DNA of 64,000 nucleotides from Anthostomella pinea (GCA_963556695.1 CAUWAG010000010.1:4464001-4528000); one strand, 5' to 3'; positions 35,922 through 47,847 are shown, counted from the stretch's first letter. Numbers and translations are program-made. Notes: a model not told the origin generated them from the letters alone.

Positions 35922-36866
35922 CTAGTTTTGGAGTCCGTGCTGGTTCATATTATTCAAGTCGTAGCGCAGGTCCGCCCATGAGACGACACGCCCACTCTGG
36001 GCAAGCCCACTCTGGGTGAAGAACGTTTCGCTGTGGAGGGTCGTCGCATTCAACACGTCGCGCATGACCCTCGCTCGGGTCCCACGTCGCGCCGCCGAAG
36101 GCTCTGTCGTCAGATACTTATTCCTAACATTCAGGTTGGCAAGGGGTGGAGCCGGTTCGTCGTGACGGAGTTGGATTATCGGGCGTGGTAAGACAAGCGA
36201 GTCTAAGCTTCCTGTAGGGACAAGATGGGGTCGCGGAGCAGGCAGGTTGTTGGGCCCCGTCAGAGATGGAACCGCTTCATTCACAGACCCTGTTGCAGTG
36301 TGTTCTTCTCTGGTGGTGGGAGGAGGCCGATATGTGTCCGATGGGGGGTGATAGTAGTGACGACGAAACTCGAAGCCGCTCGGACCAGTGACAGGCGTCT
36401 GGGCAACATTACTGTGGCTAGAAGCAATCGCTGGGGCTGACAGCTCCCTGTCAGGTTCATTGGGTCGATCCGAATGGGCTGGTGGAGGTCCTCCCTATTG
36501 AGCACTCCCTGAGCCTCGGAGATTGTGATGAATAGACTGAGAGCCGTCCGAAGGAGTGACCGGCGTCGAGGCGACATTACTGGAGCCAGAAACAACCGCT
36601 CGGGCTAACGGCTCGATGTCAGGTGTTTTGGTTCGATCCGCTGGTGGAGGTCCTCCCTGTTGAACACTCCCTGAGCCTTGAAGCCTGTCTGGATGGTGAG
36701 TGGTGGCCGCGGCCCACGGGTGTTCGTTTTCATATTCGAAAACCTCACCACTTTGTTGAGCTGCCTGTCTGCTGTTGTTCGGATAATCGAGAGGGGGGAT
36801 GCCGTCGGGGCCGAGAATTTCAGCACACTCGCGGTCCATCTCCTCTCTAGTGAGTCTGTTTTCCAT
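35922..36866 (-). pseudogene. hypothetical protein with a 54-aa tandem repeat and an in-frame TAG
   Basis: ATG 36866 (MENRLTREEMDRECAEILGP) opens a frame that meets TAG at 36495-36497 after 123 residues. It then continues in exactly the same frame to 35922, for 315 codons in all. Two repeat units are encoded, spaced 162 bp (54 codons): unit 1 carries GSVQQGGPPPADRTKTPD, while unit 2 carries GSAQ-stop-GGPPPAHSDRPNEPD. Thus the glutamine codon CAG of unit 1 aligns with TAG in unit 2, a C-to-T change. The C-terminal part (SLDSLVLPRPIIQLRHDE to NNMNQHGLQN) is unique. The protein is Pro/Ser-rich with no recognised domain. Either a nonsense mutation truncates it or the TAG is read through; an intron hiding the TAG lacks a good donor. 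Confidence 0.55.
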
Positions 36867-36869
36867 GGT

Positions 36870-37605
36870 GGACTGTTATTTCTTGGTGCAGACAGTAGGT
36901 GAAAAGAATATAATCCCAAGCGTGTTCTCTTTTCGAAGGCTGTGTGAAGCTGCGATACTGGAATGAATACCCTGAAGTGTGGTTGATGATGAATGGGGGA
37001 AGTCCAAATAACTTATCTACCGCCTGGGGAATGAGGTAAGGTAGGTTGGCAACATTGAACCCTTCCTCAATTCGTACCTCCTACCCAGAGAGGTATCCGG
37101 CTAGGTAGGAGTGAGTGCCCATTGGGCGGGTTTCGAGCAGGAACAACCGAGGCGCTGGGGAAAGGACGTCTGTTGGGATCTCCAGTGGCTTCATCAAGGT
37201 TGAGGCCGCTCACACCTAGCTTCTTAATCTTGCTCTTTCTGCCGTCACCAACATGTGACTGTATGTACAGGGCGTTATGACTAAGGGGCTGGGGCGTCCC
37301 ATGTCAGGGCTAGGCTCGCCCGGTCGATTCAATTGTTGTGATATGGGAAGACAATTGGTACTTCTGAAGATTCGTCGCAGTTCTATCATGCTGTAAGCTG
37401 TATGAGAAACAACACGAGATAGAAACAGAGGGGAGATTGAAGGAGCCTTGGGAGATCTAGTGTACATAGCTCGGAACAGTGTTGTACATATGCGTTCCTA
37501 TATACACAATTGCATAACTCCTTTTCCCCTTGCCTGCCACCGAAGCAAGCTGCCGGCTTGTTTTAGTCTCATCTTACACATTAAGTTGTCCCACCGCAAA
37601 CACTA
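36870..37605. other. intergenic
   Basis: This is the promoter of the repeat ORF and the 3' flank of EF-Tu. No supported gene or repeat was seen. Confidence 0.5.
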
Positions 37606-37609
37606 TCGT

Positions 37610-39020
37610 CTATTGTACGATACGGGTTATGATACCAGTAGCGACGGTCCGGCCGCCTTCACGGACATTGACTCGCTGACCAGCCTCAATAGCGATGGGG
37701 TTGTGAAGCGTCGCCATCATCTCAACGTTGTCGCCAGGCATAACCATGCGGGACTTGTCCTCAACGTCGTCGGGGAAAAACAGAGCGCAGGCCTCGTCAG
37801 CGGTGCGCAAGAACATCTGAGGTCGGTAGTTCTCGAGGAAGCCAGTGTGGCGGCCACCTTCGTCCTTGGTCAAGACGTATAGTGAAATCAGGAACTTGGT
37901 GTGAGCCTTGACGGTGCCAGGCTTAGTGATCACCATGCCACGTCTCACATCCTCGCGTTTTACACCTCGCAGGAGAAGACCAGAGTTGTCACCGGCACGA
38001 GACTCGTCGCAGGACTTCTTGAAGGTCTCAATATCGGTGACCTTGGTCTTGATGACCTCGCCACCCTTGCCGACCAGCTCGACCTCGGAGTCCTTCTTCA
38101 AGGTACCGCGCTCAACTCGCCCAGAGGCGACGGTTCCACGGCCGGCAATAGAAAAGACATCCTCGACGGACATCAGGAAAGGCTTGTCGAGGTCGCGCTC
38201 GGGCGTCGGGATCCAGCTGTCGACGGCCTTCATCAGCTCGTCGATCTTCTGCACACCGATCTCCTCCCGCTTTCCATCCAGAGCACACAGGGCAGAGCCC
38301 ATAACGACAGGGGTCTCATCTCCGTCGAAGCCGTAGTGTGAGAGAAGTTCACGCATCTCCATCTCGACGAGCTCCAACATCTCCGGGTCATCAATGGCAT
38401 CAACCTTGTTGACGAAGACCACAATCTTTTGGACACCGACCTGGCGCGCAAGGAGGAGATGTTCACGGGTTTGGGGCATCTGTCCATCGGAAGCAGCAAC
38501 AACAATGATGGCACCGTCCATGTTGGCGGCACCTGTAATCATGTTCTTGATGTAATCGGCGTGACCGGGGCAGTCGACGTGGGAGTAATGTCGCTCGTCG
38601 GTCGAGTACTCGATGTGGGCAGTGGAGATGGTGATACCACGTTTCCGCTCTTCGGGTGCCTTGTCGATGGAGCCATAGTCGAGGTAGCTGGCCAATCCCT
38701 TTTCGGCCTGTCTCTTGGTTATGGCGGCAGATAGGGTGGTCTGTCGCAAGATCCGATCAGTACTCGCTTGGGGATATACTAGAAGTTCAAGTCTGTCGAG
38801 CACCTACCTTTCCGTGATCGACGTGTCCGATTGTACCAATGTTTACATGGGGCTTCGTCCGCTGATAGACGGCAGCATATGATCGCGTGATGTTGAGAGC
38901 TGCCGCGACATTTTGCTGCCGTACGGCGAACTGTATTGGGTTGGCGGCGCTGCCGGGTCTCAGGCAATGCCGGGAGGCGCGCAGGAACGGCGCAAGTGTT
39001 CTTAGAGGCGCAGAAGGCAT
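37610..39020 (-). CDS. TUF1: mitochondrial elongation factor Tu, 447 aa
   Basis: Two exons: 39020-38808 and 38740-37610, with a 67-bp intron. The N-terminus [20 protein letters not shown] is rich in Arg and lacks acids, as expected of a mitochondrial presequence. The mature part starts near [16 protein letters not shown]. GTPase motifs follow: G1 GHVDHGKT, G3 [13 protein letters not shown]4 NKVD and G5 GSAL. Domain 2 ([20 protein letters not shown]) and domain 3 ([16 protein letters not shown] and [20 protein letters not shown]) are complete. The intron falls exactly between Lys and Thr of the G1 P-loop. The protein delivers aminoacyl-tRNA to mitochondrial ribosomes. Confidence 0.95.
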
Positions 39021-39908
39021 TTTGGTAGAAGGCCTCTGGAACAAACAATTAAAGGAACGTCTATTGAGAAGGACGGGAGGAAGGGAAACGGAGAGGGGAT
39101 GGAAGATGGCAAGAGTTTAGAAGAGGTATGGTAATGGAAGAGCTCGTCAAAAGCTCCTGACAGGGTGCAGCTGCACCTTAGAAAAATTTCCTGACATGCC
39201 GATTCGCGCCAAGCTGAGCACAGGTCACCCTGATAAGATAAGAATGCACTCATCACCACCCCTTTTCACCAGTTCGTCAAGGTCGTGAGATTCGAGAAGA
39301 AACCCCTTAATCCTATGAAGAAGCCGCAACAAGTGTATTTGTCTTCGACCGAGCTGACTTTGAACCCGTTGACAATCGTCTACCCTCGATTCAGAAGTTC
39401 GCGCATATCCTGTCGGAGAACCACAAGCTTATTAGCAAAACCAGCGCGCTCAATTTCTCTCCCCGATATGTGATGTAAGGCATTGGCCATCGAGACCTTC
39501 TTGCTGTTACAGCGCTGTGTGTGCAAGCGGCTTCGATGCTTTTGGAGATTCCAACCCTAAAGCCTCAAACGACGATGAAACCAAGTGGCTCACCGTAAAG
39601 ATCGACCTCCATTCCCCGTACCAGCCACAACAGTACCCGCGAAGTCGGAGTCGTACTTTCTGGCGTCTTTCGCCCATGCTGCCTTTCCAACTTTCCAGGT
39701 GAACCGGATGACCACTGGGGCTCATACGATCCTCAGACAGATTTTCACTTGGTCGGGTCATTTGGTGAGGTGTATCTCTTCTACTTGTTCTCTGTCACTG
39801 CTCGAGTAGGTCGAGGGATCGTACGTTAAGGAAGCGCCACCCCAGTGGAATTCGACTCGCAATCGCTCTTCGCCGTCAATGTTTGCTCTAAGTTCGGACT
39901 TCGGAGGG

Positions 39909-39923
39909 ATGCTTCCATTGGAT
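39909..39923. repeat. SINE copy B target-site duplication, left
   Basis: ATGCTTCCATTGGAT, identical to 40136-40150. Confidence 0.8.
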
Positions 39924-40135
39924 TGATTGATTGTATTTAACGTGGGGGATCGCTCCTCAGTAGTGCAAACCACGCCTCCCAGAGCCTCTGCATCGCAGGG
40001 TTGTGGAGGTATCAAGATAATAAGTACAGTCAGTCGAGCTCCCGAGCCCATTCCCGTTGTTGCGGCTGTATGACTTTGGGGTCATCCATCTGGTCCTTCA
40101 AGAACAGCTATCTATCGGGGGCAGATTGATGAAAA
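39924..40135 (-). mobile_element. 5'-truncated SINE (copy B)
   Basis: This 212-bp insertion is flanked by a perfect 15-bp direct repeat (ATGCTTCCATTGGAT at 39909-39923 and 40136-40150). On the minus strand its last 150 bp align with the 3' domain of copy A. The core segment (GGCTCTGGGAGGCGTGGTTT, GCACTACTGAGGAGC and CCCCCACGTTAAATAC) is nearly identical at 40015-39933. It ends in an (AATC)n tail in place of (AAAC)n. The tRNA head with A and B boxes is absent, consistent with 5' truncation during target-primed reverse transcription. Confidence 0.8.
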
Positions 40136-40150
40136 ATGCTTCCATTGGAT
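40136..40150. repeat. SINE copy B target-site duplication, right
   Basis: ATGCTTCCATTGGAT, identical to 39909-39923. Confidence 0.8.
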
Positions 40151-41657
40151 GTGAGCTGGACCGCCTCTGTCACTGCTATGCCGGGCGTCCCACTGGAGAT
40201 GCCACAGTCTCGAATAGAATTCGCAAAAGGCAAGATGTGAGAATTTTCGGAACGGATCGTCGAGCAAGGAAATATCGTTTACCTATCGGGACGCCGCTGG
40301 TCGATGTGCCCTTGACGGTATCCGCATGGGTGATGTAGTCCAGTCGGTGGTCTCGCCGAGGTTGAAACGTTTGGGTATTCCCGGGCAACAAATCATGGCC
40401 GCCTTCTGACCTGATGATATCTACAAAGAGAGTCTTTACCAACAAAGAAGATAATAAGGACACTCACTATAGCAGTACAGATTCGTCCGTGGCCTTTCGA
40501 ACTGCCACCTGGCGTATTATAGATAACGAGACTATCTTCGCCATTCATCCACTCCGGGACTACGCCCGGATGAAGTGAACCGCAAGAAGCCCCCGAGAGT
40601 CCGCTCAGCTGGAGGACCGACGTTTGGATCGTGATTGTATATGATACATTCTTGCATTGGCGATGTGCAGCGAACCTTTGCATTCCCTGCGCTTCTTATG
40701 TTCGCGCGACGGGGTTTTTGTCGCCGTCATTCGAGTCTGCGAGGTGATCTGGCACTCTCACCATGCCTCTCCTTTTCTGCCTAGAGACAAAATCAAAACC
40801 AACTATGAATACTTACAACTCGATGAATAATAGCCAGTGCTGGTTGTCCAGCATAACTAGACATGATTTCAAGTACGCAAAGATTGAAAAGGCGTTCCTC
40901 TCCGACCACTCAAGGCTCAATAACAGCGCGTCGACTCATCTCGTTTCGCTCTCATGTGCCCCTGAATACTCGTCGCAGCTAGAACAAGTGTAGGTGGTCG
41001 ATAGCCAAGCGGCCTGCGCCGTAGTCATACATTGATATATCCCGTGCTGCCAACGCGGCGTACAGCCAGTTACACCAAATCGTTTCGTGTTACTTACCCT
41101 CACTTTCCTCCACCATGTCTCCTGATCCCTATCGCGCTGCACCACTCTTGGTGGCCACGGCATGTTTACCTACATGTAGTCATCGTTAAGCCCAAGCTCT
41201 GCCCATTGCCTAGTCCGACCCGCAGAATACTTAACAGCGGCTTCCCACAAGGCGCGCAAAGATATCATATGATCGTTACTTCGAGCGAGCCTCATTGAGA
41301 ATCACCCCTGATGTACACCAATGTGCCGTATTCTTTACTTGCCGCAGTCCTGCCAAAATGCCTTCTTGTCCGTTTACAACCCTCGCCAGTAGCCAGCTAC
41401 TAACCGTAACTCTTCGCTCCTTTCTCCCCACTGTAGGTTGATATCTACCTGTTCTCTGGATCCACAGCGATCGCACGGATGTCAGGGAGATTATCTATGG
41501 TGTGCAAGCTACAGTCACTTAAAGCAAGGTCGGCACCAGCGCCATGAAGATTTTGGAACTTCTTCTCATATTCATGAAATCATAAAGTCTATGGGTTATC
41601 GATCTTCAACCAGGAATCTCAGAATCCTATAGTCATACCATCATTACCATCTATCAC

Positions 41658-43646
41658 CTATAACTCGCTGTCCTTGTCCGTCTTCTCGGGCCGTATCGCG
41701 CGGTTCTCGGGCTTGCGTCCCCAGCGGCCGGCGAAGAAGTCGCTCAGGCCCTGCTTCATGTTCCGGGTGTTCTCGGCGACAATCTCGCGCGTCGGCTTCT
41801 CGAAGATCAGGTCGATCTCCTCGAGCGTGAGGTCCTTGGTCTCGGGCATGAAGAACAGCTGGTACACCCAGCCGACGGCCGCGATGCCGCCGTAGAAGCC
41901 GAGCGTGAGTCCCGTCCGGCCCATGGCGTTTTGCATAGCAGCAAAGTTGTACGTGACGACGAACGAAGCCAGGAACAGGAGTGCGTCGGAAACGGTCATG
42001 CCGTACGACCGCAGGTACGTCGGGTAAACCTCTGAAGGCACGACCCAGGTCAGGCAAGCGTAACAACCAAAAAAGCCCATGTAGAGGATGAGGCCGATGA
42101 GGTATGCGGCCTCGGCGCCCCCGGGGTTGGTCGTGATGTTTATCTGGTAGCTGCCGCCGATGATGGCGAGGCCGACGAAGAAGCCCGGAAGCATCATGTT
42201 GCCCCAGAATCTTCGGCCATAACGCTCCATCAGGAAACAGGCTGGGATTGTGCCGATTAATAGTGCGCCGCCGCCGACAAGACTCATGTAGGTGCTTCGC
42301 AGCTCGTCGAAGCCGATTTGGTGCATCAGAACTGACATGTAATACATGATTGCATTCACTATTAGGAAAGTAGAGTCAGTATTTATCCTGTCAGGAATTG
42401 TAACGAGAAGCGAAGAGCCGAGATGCGTGTCTCGGAACCAAGGGTCCCTGACAGGCTAGAAGAGGGAATTCGCCCCGGAGACGAGACACGGCCATAGGGG
42501 GCAATAAAAGACTCTAAAAGGTACATACCTCCGGTAAGTTGCCCGAGAAGAATCATGATGTTAGCGTAGACTAGGGCGCGTCGGGCACGTGGGCGGGTGA
42601 AGAAGTCCATCCAGGGGAAGCGCTTGTTGGATGAACCCTCGCCGACGGCTTGCTGCTCCTCGAGAACGGACACCTTCATGACGAAGAATTCCTCGCGGGT
42701 CTCCTGGGTGTCGGTGCCGCGTATGCGCTTCCACACCCTGAAGGCGTCTAACGTGCGTCCTTTATGCATAAGGAAGCGGGGAGACTCGGGCAGGAAGAGC
42801 ATGCCGATGAACATGATCGTCGAGAAGACGAGGGAGGAGCCCAGGATGTAGCGCCAGTTGCCCGGGACGGTGACGAACATGGCGGCGATCGCGTACCCAA
42901 GAACCTCGCCCAGGGCGATGTTGAATTGGTACAGAGATACTAGGTTGCCGCGGACTTTGCGCTCAACGGTTTCAGCGACGTAGACGGGGACGGTACCGCC
43001 CTCGAGACCGACACCGATGCCGAGGATGACACGCGCAGCGACGATCATGCCTGGACATTGGGTTAGTTTCCGACGAACGAAACAGCATTGACTACTGGTT
43101 AGTGGACATAGGGAACATACCATAGTTGATTGAGCCAGCTTCAAGAGCAGCGCCGATCGTGTACAATATGGTAGAAATGATGATAGACCACCGTCGACCA
43201 AGAATTTCGTTCGAGGGGGACAAGATCAGAGCACCACCGACAGCTCCCAGGGGCATAGCAGAATTGACCAAGGAGTTCTGACGTGTAGTCAAGCCCAGGT
43301 CGTCAGGAAGGAACAGATTGGCACCCGAGATGAGGGACTGGTCCAGCCCGGACAGCAGACCGCCCATAGAGGCGAAGGCGACGATGACCCAGGTGAAGTA
43401 CTTCTTGTCCTGGAACTCTAGATCGAAGAACCCCTTGGAAAGGCCACCCGCCGCTTCGAGTTCCTGCTCCATGTTCGCTATGAGAGTATCGACCTCCCAG
43501 CCGCCAGCCTGGGCGACGGCCATGGCATCTTTCTCGTTGAGCGGGGGTAGGCTCGACGATAGGTTCTCGACCTGGGCTTCGTCGAGGCCCTCGGCCTGCT
43601 TTGCGGTCTGGGCCTTTGGGGCCGGTGTCACCTTCTCGTCGGCCAT
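41658..43646 (-). CDS. MFS sugar porter (sugar/H+ symporter family), 582 aa
   Basis: Three exons: 43646-43121, 43050-42529 and 42358-41658, with phase kept at both junctions. A hydrophilic N-terminus of about 80 residues precedes helix 1. Sugar-porter signatures are clear. They include LGRRWSIIISTILYTIGAAL after helix 2, ILGIGVGLEGGTVPVYVAET, the PESPRFLMHKGR motif before the central loop, LLGQLTGVNAIMYYMSVLM in helix 7, ERYGRR, and PETKDLTLEEIDLIFEKP after helix 12. The C-terminal tail is rich in Lys and Glu. This is the plasma-membrane hexose, polyol or quinate transporter type; the exact substrate cannot be deduced. A bare promoter region with little coding potential lies upstream. Confidence 0.93.
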
Positions 43647-43649
43647 CTT

Positions 43650-46075
43650 CAGTTGAATCAGTGTTTCAGTAAATGGTTGGAGATCCGGGGCATGGGGAAG
43701 AGGCGTGTGTCGTGAGACGGGTATGAGAGGGATGGGGAGAGGGATGGGGAGATTTTGTATATTTCCTGGACCTTCCTGTCACAGTTCGACACACGCTAGT
43801 TGAGGAATGACCTAAGCTAGTATAGTAGTATAGCCACGGACGCTTCTTGACGATCGTGCCATTTCACTTATAACGATGCCGCCTTGGCCGCCGGGAGCGA
43901 TTCAAGCTTTTGGCGTGGGTCGGCCGGTCCACCGGCAGCCTTCGATTTTACTGTAGAGCCGCAATCTCACTATCGGTACGCGGGCACGGGATCTCTGCGA
44001 GCCCAGTGGGATATCAGACGCAGAGCCTGGTTTGCTAGGTTGATGTATCTGGGCTTATTAGAGTTCAGCAGCGCGCGGGAGCTCCTCATCCTCCCCAATA
44101 TTGACATGTCGATGAGCGTTCTGTTGAGCCTTGTTAAGACTGCCAGTACTCCGGATCGTCTCGTCTCCTCCTCGTCAGCCAGCGTCTCCAATTGTCATGC
44201 CATTGTGGATTGTAGAAGCATCACGAGGCAGCATCGTCATCGAAGTCGCCGTTAGTGGAACAATGGGATGAGAATACCACCGAGGTAGGAGCGATGGTTT
44301 TCGTCGCATTGCCGGCTGGTTCACTGGTTCGCTGGGGCCCCGACGGGTTCTCCATTTCTCGCTCCAGCTTTCGTCATCTCCAGCACTCTCCAGACGGTCG
44401 TGACAGGCTTTCTGGGGGACTCCCCATGGGTCTCATCAGAGCGGTCCACGAAACCCTCTGCCAGACGAGCGCTATCGTGGGTCTGGGGCATCCGGGTGTG
44501 TGTTTTTCCCCATTTGGATGAGTCGTGCGGGCCTTGACTCGCGACGAACGCCGAGGAGGCTCCGCGACTAAGACCGAGATCCACCGGCCTTGTGGAGACG
44601 GCATCACACACGTCCTGCGGTCCTGGAGTTCTAGCCTGTTTCTAGAAGGCAACCGGTCGTTGGTCGTGAGGAAACCGTGCTGGGCCGGTGTTTGGCACAT
44701 GGCCAATGCCTGGCTTGAACACATAGCTAGTCTCACTAAGGTAGACTTCTGCCCGCTGGAGGTCGGGGTTATGATCGCCAGTCTGGCCACCTGGGGAATG
44801 AATGCGGGTATCCACCCACTGCTTACTTCGATTATTAGGGGCGTTCGCGTGAATCGCAGCTTGCCGATTTTCCATCACGATATCTGAGTAGTGAGTGTCG
44901 GTTTCATGTACGTAAAACATAGTTCTCGCAATATTCTGGAAAAGGCTCTTACCTCATCGTGTGCTGGGGATGACAGGCAGACTCCGAACGACGAAGCCAT
45001 CGTGAATCTTCGATCCAGAGGAACAGCTTGATCCACTAGACGCCGTAGACGATGAGAATCCGCGTGTTTGTCCATATCTGGAATTCCCATGCGAGGATAG
45101 CCGACAGTCTCTGACATGGTTAGCGCGTCGGCGTTCGTGACAAGCAATAGCCAAGTCCTCTTGGCTATCTAGTTTAGAGCTTGTTATGTTCACGAGTATT
45201 GCCAAGAGGGCTGGTGGTGAGCTTAATGTTATTATGGTTAGTTCTACATAGTACAGACAATCTAGGGCTAGGGCAGCGCACGGCCCGCCAGCAGTCCATA
45301 GAAGGACTGCTGCCAGACCAGGTTGGGACGGGAGACACGGGAGGAACTTCCCTTCCACATCTCACGACCATTGTACGGGGTCACGCGGCAGCCGGCCAAG
45401 CCCCTTTGGAGAGGCTCACGCCCGCCCAATCCGTGCAATTCCTCTCAAACACCGGTAGCCCAATGATGTGTGCTGTAGAGTCCTTTGACTTACAGATGTC
45501 CAGGATGGTAACCAGTCCGGGTAGCGCCCTCCACCCCACTGATTACCTATCTACAAATGCAGGTATTAGCACGGCCAAATCACAGTGAAATATACATCCT
45601 ATGGAGGTGGCGATAGCAGGAATGGATAGGTAACACAGGATTATCAAGACGGGTATATCTCAAGGTAATTCAGGTGAGTTGATAACTACCTACTTATCTA
45701 GAAAACTGGGGGAATGGGGCGCGCTCCTGGCCACCATCCTGGACATCTATATATAACACTTCCCACCACGCTCGGTCAAGTAATTGCCTAGGTAGGTAGC
45801 TACTAATAGCAGGATGTGCATCCATCGGACACCATTCTAGACGGCTATAAATGTAAATATCTTTAAAAGTAAACGTCTACAAATCTAGACGTCTACAAAC
45901 GTCACCAAAAAACAGGGGTCATTTCGCCTCTCGTGATGATAAAGTGGAATATTGCCTGGCAGCAGACTGGTATAAATCATCAATGTGAATCTCCCGCACT
46001 CGTTGTTAGTTCTCATACATGTTCATCTATTCATCTCGCCCTCAGCGATTCATTTCATCCTCATCTACCCGTAAT
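43650..46075. other. stretch without a supported gene
   Basis: Short overlapping ORFs on both strands, the longest at 45181-45588 (+) with a hydrophobic N-terminus. A short repeated motif ACGTCTACAAA occurs at 45874-45901. Nothing was confidently called. Confidence 0.4.
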
Positions 46076-46375
46076 CAAAATGCAGTTGCATTGTGTCTCA
46101 AGCAGCGTGCCCAAGCTTCTCGCCCTCGGCTTGCTTACATCCTCAGTGTCATGGAACGATCTGGAATAGTTTGGAACCACGCGTAGAACATCGTGGAACG
46201 AGATGGAATCTCTGTCCGAGATTCTATATAGTTGGCTCGTGAAACATCTCTTTGCTTGTTTCCTCTTTTTCTCTTTGTCTCTCGTCTTGTACTCTACCAC
46301 TAGTACATAGGATAGCAATGTCAGAGTCAATCTACTCACCGGCCAATCTTTGTTCGTCTAAGCCTTGACACTCAG

Positions 46376-47209
46376 CCATTGCCGGCATTGCTCAAGATGA
46401 CCGGTATGCGCAGCCGAACACCGACATCACAAGTGTTGCCGCCGTCACGGGCAGCTCCGCTGCTGGCCGTACCGCCGCGAGTACCGCCTCGAAACGACAG
46501 CCGCAGATCCTGCGTCGCGTGGATGAGCTCACGGACGAGCCCTTCGCCCAAGGCCGCTCCGTCGTGGGAACCTCGAAAAACTATCTCGTGAGCAGCTTTC
46601 TATGTTACTTTCTGTCCCTCCGAAGAACCAAACTGCAAGCATTGCTGAAATGACCCATGTATTATTTTACCCAGCTACTCCGCTTTACTCATTCTTCCAT
46701 GCTTCCTGTCAAAAGACAGCCACTAATTCAAACTATTACAGGTGACGTCATTGCTCTCCGACTGTTTTGGGATCGGGGTTCGGGGTAAGTACCCAGACCG
46801 CAGCTCGGCCGCCAAATCGGACAAGCCCGTGTTGTTCGGGGCGCATATATACAGGCCCAAGCGGCGGCGAGAGATGAACACGTTCACCGATTTGCTCTCG
46901 GCGGCGGTCAAGGACGGGTTTGTAGCAGAGGAAGTCATAGCTGTCATGGCCAACCCCGAGAGCATGAGAGAGATCTCAGTGCATCATTACGAGGACCAGA
47001 AGGAATTCAACAGCTTCGTCCTCGAAGAGCTGAAAAAGGCGCTTGGAAGGAGCTACGCGGGCCCAATTGAGGAAGAGACGCACCGTTGGCAAACAAGCTG
47101 GAGCTTATCTATTTACCCGGATAAAATCCTTGCTGAGGCAGGTGATATCGGTGTTGCATACGAGAGTGATGGGACGGACGAGGGATGGGAGTCTGATGAG
47201 TCCGACTAG
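46376..47209 (+). CDS. hypothetical protein, 5' end unresolved
   Basis: Two exons are convincing: 46376-46587 and 46742-47209, joined in phase by a 154-bp intron (GTGAGC...TTACAG). The first reads IAGIAQDDRYAQPNTDITSV, an Ala/Thr/Ser-rich stretch, a Lys-Arg site (STASKRQPQILRRVDE) and VVGTSKNYL. The second carries LLSDCFGIGVRGKYPDRSS, a basic patch YRPKRRREM, and an acidic end GTDEGWESDESD. An acceptor TGACACTCAG precedes exon 46376. A signal-peptide-like ORF lies upstream at 46080 (MQLHCVSSSVPKLLALGLL), but its phase does not join cleanly, so the start is open. If joined, it would be a secreted protein with a Kex2-type site. I recognise no family. Confidence 0.5.
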
Positions 47210-47401
47210 ATATTGAAGCATAAACCGGTCTTGCCAGGACAAACACCCTGTGTAAAACACCTTACCTAGTTCTCCATAGCATGGTCCTTCTATAAAACCT
47301 ATCAGTGGACTTAAATGCTGATTAACTACATTTGTTCAGCCAGCCTGTGACATAAAAGGAAACGCTAGCGATGTTATAACAGTTAGACATTGTCCGTGCT
47401 G

Positions 47402-47637
47402 TCATTGTCTCAAAACGGACAACTTGTTGAAGTTACTATCAATCCTGAATGTGTCCCAATAGCTCGCAACATGCTGCGTCCAACCGGCTGCAAAATGCCA
47501 GCCAGGGCTAGAGAAGCAAAACATTATTAGCCGAAGTTACTGGATAGCTCTCGTGGAGCGCAGGAACGCTTCGAGTGCTCAAGCGAGCTGGGGCAAGTAT
47601 CCAAACCCGCGAGCTTACCTTTCAGCCGACCCTCGAA
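47402..47637 (-). pseudogene. 3' part of a gene apparently interrupted by the hAT element
   Basis: On the minus strand, 47507-47402 reads PGWHFAAGWTQHVASYWDTF, then RIDSN and on to a TGA, preceded by an acceptor (CTTCTCTAG). A donor GTAAGC at 47618 marks a 111-bp intron. The short exon before it (47637-47619) runs into the hAT target site. Across the element, 50929-50887 continues as an exon-like piece after a strong acceptor (CTTTTCAG), reading YGVVTCGCQFDI. Joining through one copy of CCCTCGAA keeps the frame. The protein family is unknown. The segment might be the end of the neighbouring hydrolase gene or a separate gene. Confidence 0.35.
47630..47637. repeat. hAT target-site duplication, left (CCCTCGAA)
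   Basis: These eight bases are identical to 50879-50886 and lie directly outside the terminal inverted repeats. Eight is the hallmark length of hAT elements. Confidence 0.9.
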
Positions 47638-47657
47638 CAAGGGTCAAATCAATTACA
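47638..47657 (+). repeat. hAT 5' terminal inverted repeat
   Basis: CAAGGGTCAAATCAATTACA; partner at 50859-50878. Confidence 0.9.
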
Positions 47658-47847
47658 CGCTAGTCCACTGGTGTACACGCTAGTGGAGCACTTTGGCGTA
47701 CATCCACTGGAGCTGAAGGGGTCATCCATTACATTCAAGGCTTAGTGTAATTGACGTAATGGACGAGTGTATGACAGTGGATGAAATATGGGCTCTGATT
47801 GGTCCAAAAATCTAAGAGCCCCGTTTTTTACAAAAAAAAAAATCCCG

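Larger units (their letters stand above)
39290..40700. pseudogene. decayed coding-like sequence hosting SINE copy B
   Basis: Several short plus-strand segments look like protein in different frames. FDAFGDSNPKASNDDETKWL is at about 39535-39594, and VDVPLTVSAW is near 40300. Removing the SINE gives an unbroken frame across the target site, reading FGGMLPLDVSWTASVTAMPG. Many stops separate the pieces. No family is recognised. It looks like an old gene in decay. Confidence 0.3.
47210..47637. other. intergenic, with an exon-like minus-strand segment
   Basis: It contains the exon-like segments described separately at 47402-47637 and the left flank of the hAT element. Confidence 0.4.

Noticed and set aside
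36281..36595. A 104-residue minus-strand ORF in another frame of the repeat gene
   Set aside because: The frame of the ATG at 36866 gives consistent repeat units with one stop; the other frame gives unrelated residues.
40996..41075. A third tRNA-like or SINE start (TAGCCAAGCGG fits an A box; the same motif occurs at 4102 and a related one near 21092)
   Set aside because: No B box follows, there are no paired ends or target duplication, and the 21092 match lies inside a coding-like frame. Chance or remote similarity is enough.
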